Translations under genes and position numbers: made by a program
Notes under the pieces: generated by a model
What the model was told of the DNA's origin: nothing
What the model saw: only the letters and a program-made list of their open reading frames with translations
The model's database searches: none
Part shown: one piece after another, positions 63,177 through 64,000 of the stretch
Layout of the letters: each line of letters opens with the position of its first letter
Position numbering within the stretch: position 1 is the first letter of the stretch
Source: Marinobacter xestospongiae
GTDB lineage: Bacteria; Pseudomonadota; Gammaproteobacteria; Pseudomonadales; Oleiphilaceae
Assembly: GCF_023156385.1 (NCBI RefSeq)
Contig: NZ_JAKZAK010000008.1
Coordinates: 1 to 64,000 of the forward strand
DNA: 64,000 nt
Reading direction: 5' to 3'

Positions 63177-63740
63177 TTACTCTTCGAGGATAGAGACGTT
63201 GTCGGCCTGCAGGCCTTTATCCGCTTCCACCACATCGAAACGTACTGCCTGGCCCTGACGCAGGACGCGACGGCCACGCCCGCGAATGGCGCGGAAGTGC
63301 ACAAACACTTCGTCACCGCTTTCACGCACGATAAAGCCGAAGCCTTTCTTGACGTTGAACCACTTCACGGTACCTTCTTCATCACCTTCCGGTCCCTCGT
63401 TGTCGTCATCATCATCGTCAGACGCCTGCGTGCGGGACTGAGGCGCGCTGCGACGCGCGGCCTGGGGCTGCTGACGGCTCTGGCGCTGAGGCTGCTTCTG
63501 GGAGAAGGTGATGGCAAGGAAACCGGCCAGGGCGAACAGTACCAGAGTCAGCACATAGGCGCCGATTCCCTGGGCACTACCCAGTACAAAGGTGGGTTTG
63601 CCGGCCAGTTCTGAGCTGCCGGTTTGGGACAGGATCTGGAACAGTTCCGGGGTAAAGGTCACCAGGGCGAACGCGAGAACGAACGGGGCCGGGATGGCGA
63701 TCAGGATGGCCAGGAGGATCGCTTTGGCTGGACTACGCAT
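63177..63740 (-). CDS. Membrane-anchored cold-shock-domain protein
   Basis: 187 aa. Two hydrophobic helices (residues about 7-29 and 55-80) are followed by a Gln/Arg-rich linker ([17 protein letters not shown]), an Asp6 run (residues 108-113) and a C-terminal cold-shock domain with RNP1 KGFGFI (132-137) and RNP2 VFVHF (145-149). Usual CspA proteins are only about 70 aa and soluble. Its membrane tether and charged linker suggest RNA binding at the inner membrane. The cold-shock core begins at GTVKWFN (residue 123). Confidence 0.85.
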   Translation of the reverse strand: MRSPAKAILLAILIAIPAPFVLAFALVTFTPELFQILSQTGSSELAGKPTFVLGSAQGIGAYVLTLVLFALAGFLAITFSQKQPQRQSRQQPQAARRSAPQSRTQASDDDDDDNEGPEGDEEGTVKWFNVKKGFGFIVRESGDEVFVHFRAIRGRGRRVLRQGQAVRFDVVEADKGLQADNVSILEE

Positions 63741-63945
63741 TGGGGGATGTTTCTCCGTTATTCAAAATTTCAAACTCTAACCAACAAGGCCGGGAATCGC
63801 GTACACTTGGATAACCGACCGGTGAACAACAGCCGCTACCAGAAACCGGTGCCGGCTGACAAAAGCGCGATCATAACAGATATCAGCGGGTACTGGCCAA
63901 GCGGACGCTACATCGGAGAAGCCACAACAGAGGAGTCTCACTGCC

Positions 63946-64000
63946 ATGACTGAGAAGTCCCTGGAAACCCGACTGGAAGAGCTGGAAACCCGGCTGGCCT
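63946..64000 (+). CDS. slyX: SlyX family protein (cut by the window edge)
   Basis: The first 18 residues (MTEKSLETRLEELETRLA) form the start of a short coiled coil, as in SlyX (about 70 aa). GAGGAG is 10-15 bases upstream of the ATG. The gene continues beyond the right edge. Other short coiled-coil proteins are possible. Confidence 0.65.
   Translation, partial: MTEKSLETRLEELETRLA

Overview
The window looks like chromosome of a marine, aerobic, moderately GC-rich gammaproteobacterium, most likely Marinobacter or a close relative. That is inferred from gene content, not from a marker gene: PHA synthesis, two BCCT betaine carriers, glucosylglycerate metabolism, tetrathionate-forming cytochromes, ethanolamine use without a microcompartment, and many AraC/LysR regulators. 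I see no phage, insertion sequence, CRISPR array or rRNA. The only RNA gene found is tRNA-Pro(GGG).

Layout. 0.4-3.6 kb: a chemoreceptor with a c-type haem motif, behind an FNR-like palindrome, then an orphan periplasmic binding protein. 3.6-5.3 kb: tsdBA (thiosulfate to tetrathionate). 5.5-10.4 kb: ethanolamine module eutR / eutB-eutC-permease. 10.5-13.0 kb: large ankyrin lipoprotein with a 106-residue super-repeat. 13.2-17.7 kb: CoA-transferase-phaB-phaP-phaC, all leftward. 18-21.3 kb: SLC13 carrier, LysR and AraC regulators. 21.8 kb: tRNA-Pro. 22.5-24.1 kb: BCCT carrier. 24.4-27.7 kb: three overlapping genes for retropepsin-like lipoprotein, transglutaminase-like/7TM protein and RimK-like ATP-grasp ligase. 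28.5-31 kb: rmuC and a TPR-like protein. 31-33.4 kb: AraC regulator divergent from an alpha-methylacyl-CoA racemase. 33.5-39.3 kb: two convergent lipoprotein hydrolases (penicillin-acylase type and VolA/Pla-1 lipase) separated by G-rich microsatellites. 39.6-42.2 kb: enoyl-CoA hydratase and class I fumarase.

42.3-52.4 kb is the most novel part. A LysR gene sits between a leftward pair (569-aa unknown protein plus DUF3726 protein) and a rightward set (aldehyde dehydrogenase, M19 dipeptidase-like protein lacking the usual metal ligands, BCCT carrier, RidA), followed by a chemoreceptor. Both promoter regions carry the same TAAG-N5-CTTA LysR-type site, so I infer one regulon for uptake, sensing and breakdown of an unidentified betaine-like compound.

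52.4-64 kb: SelO; a glucosylglycerate cassette (HAD phosphatase, GpgS-like synthase, GH13_18 phosphorylase) followed directly by a tRNA-queuosine mannosyltransferase-like gene; glyoxalase I; GDP-mannose synthesis enzyme; a ClpA/B-like half protein with a degenerate Walker B; a membrane-anchored cold-shock-domain protein; and the start of slyX.
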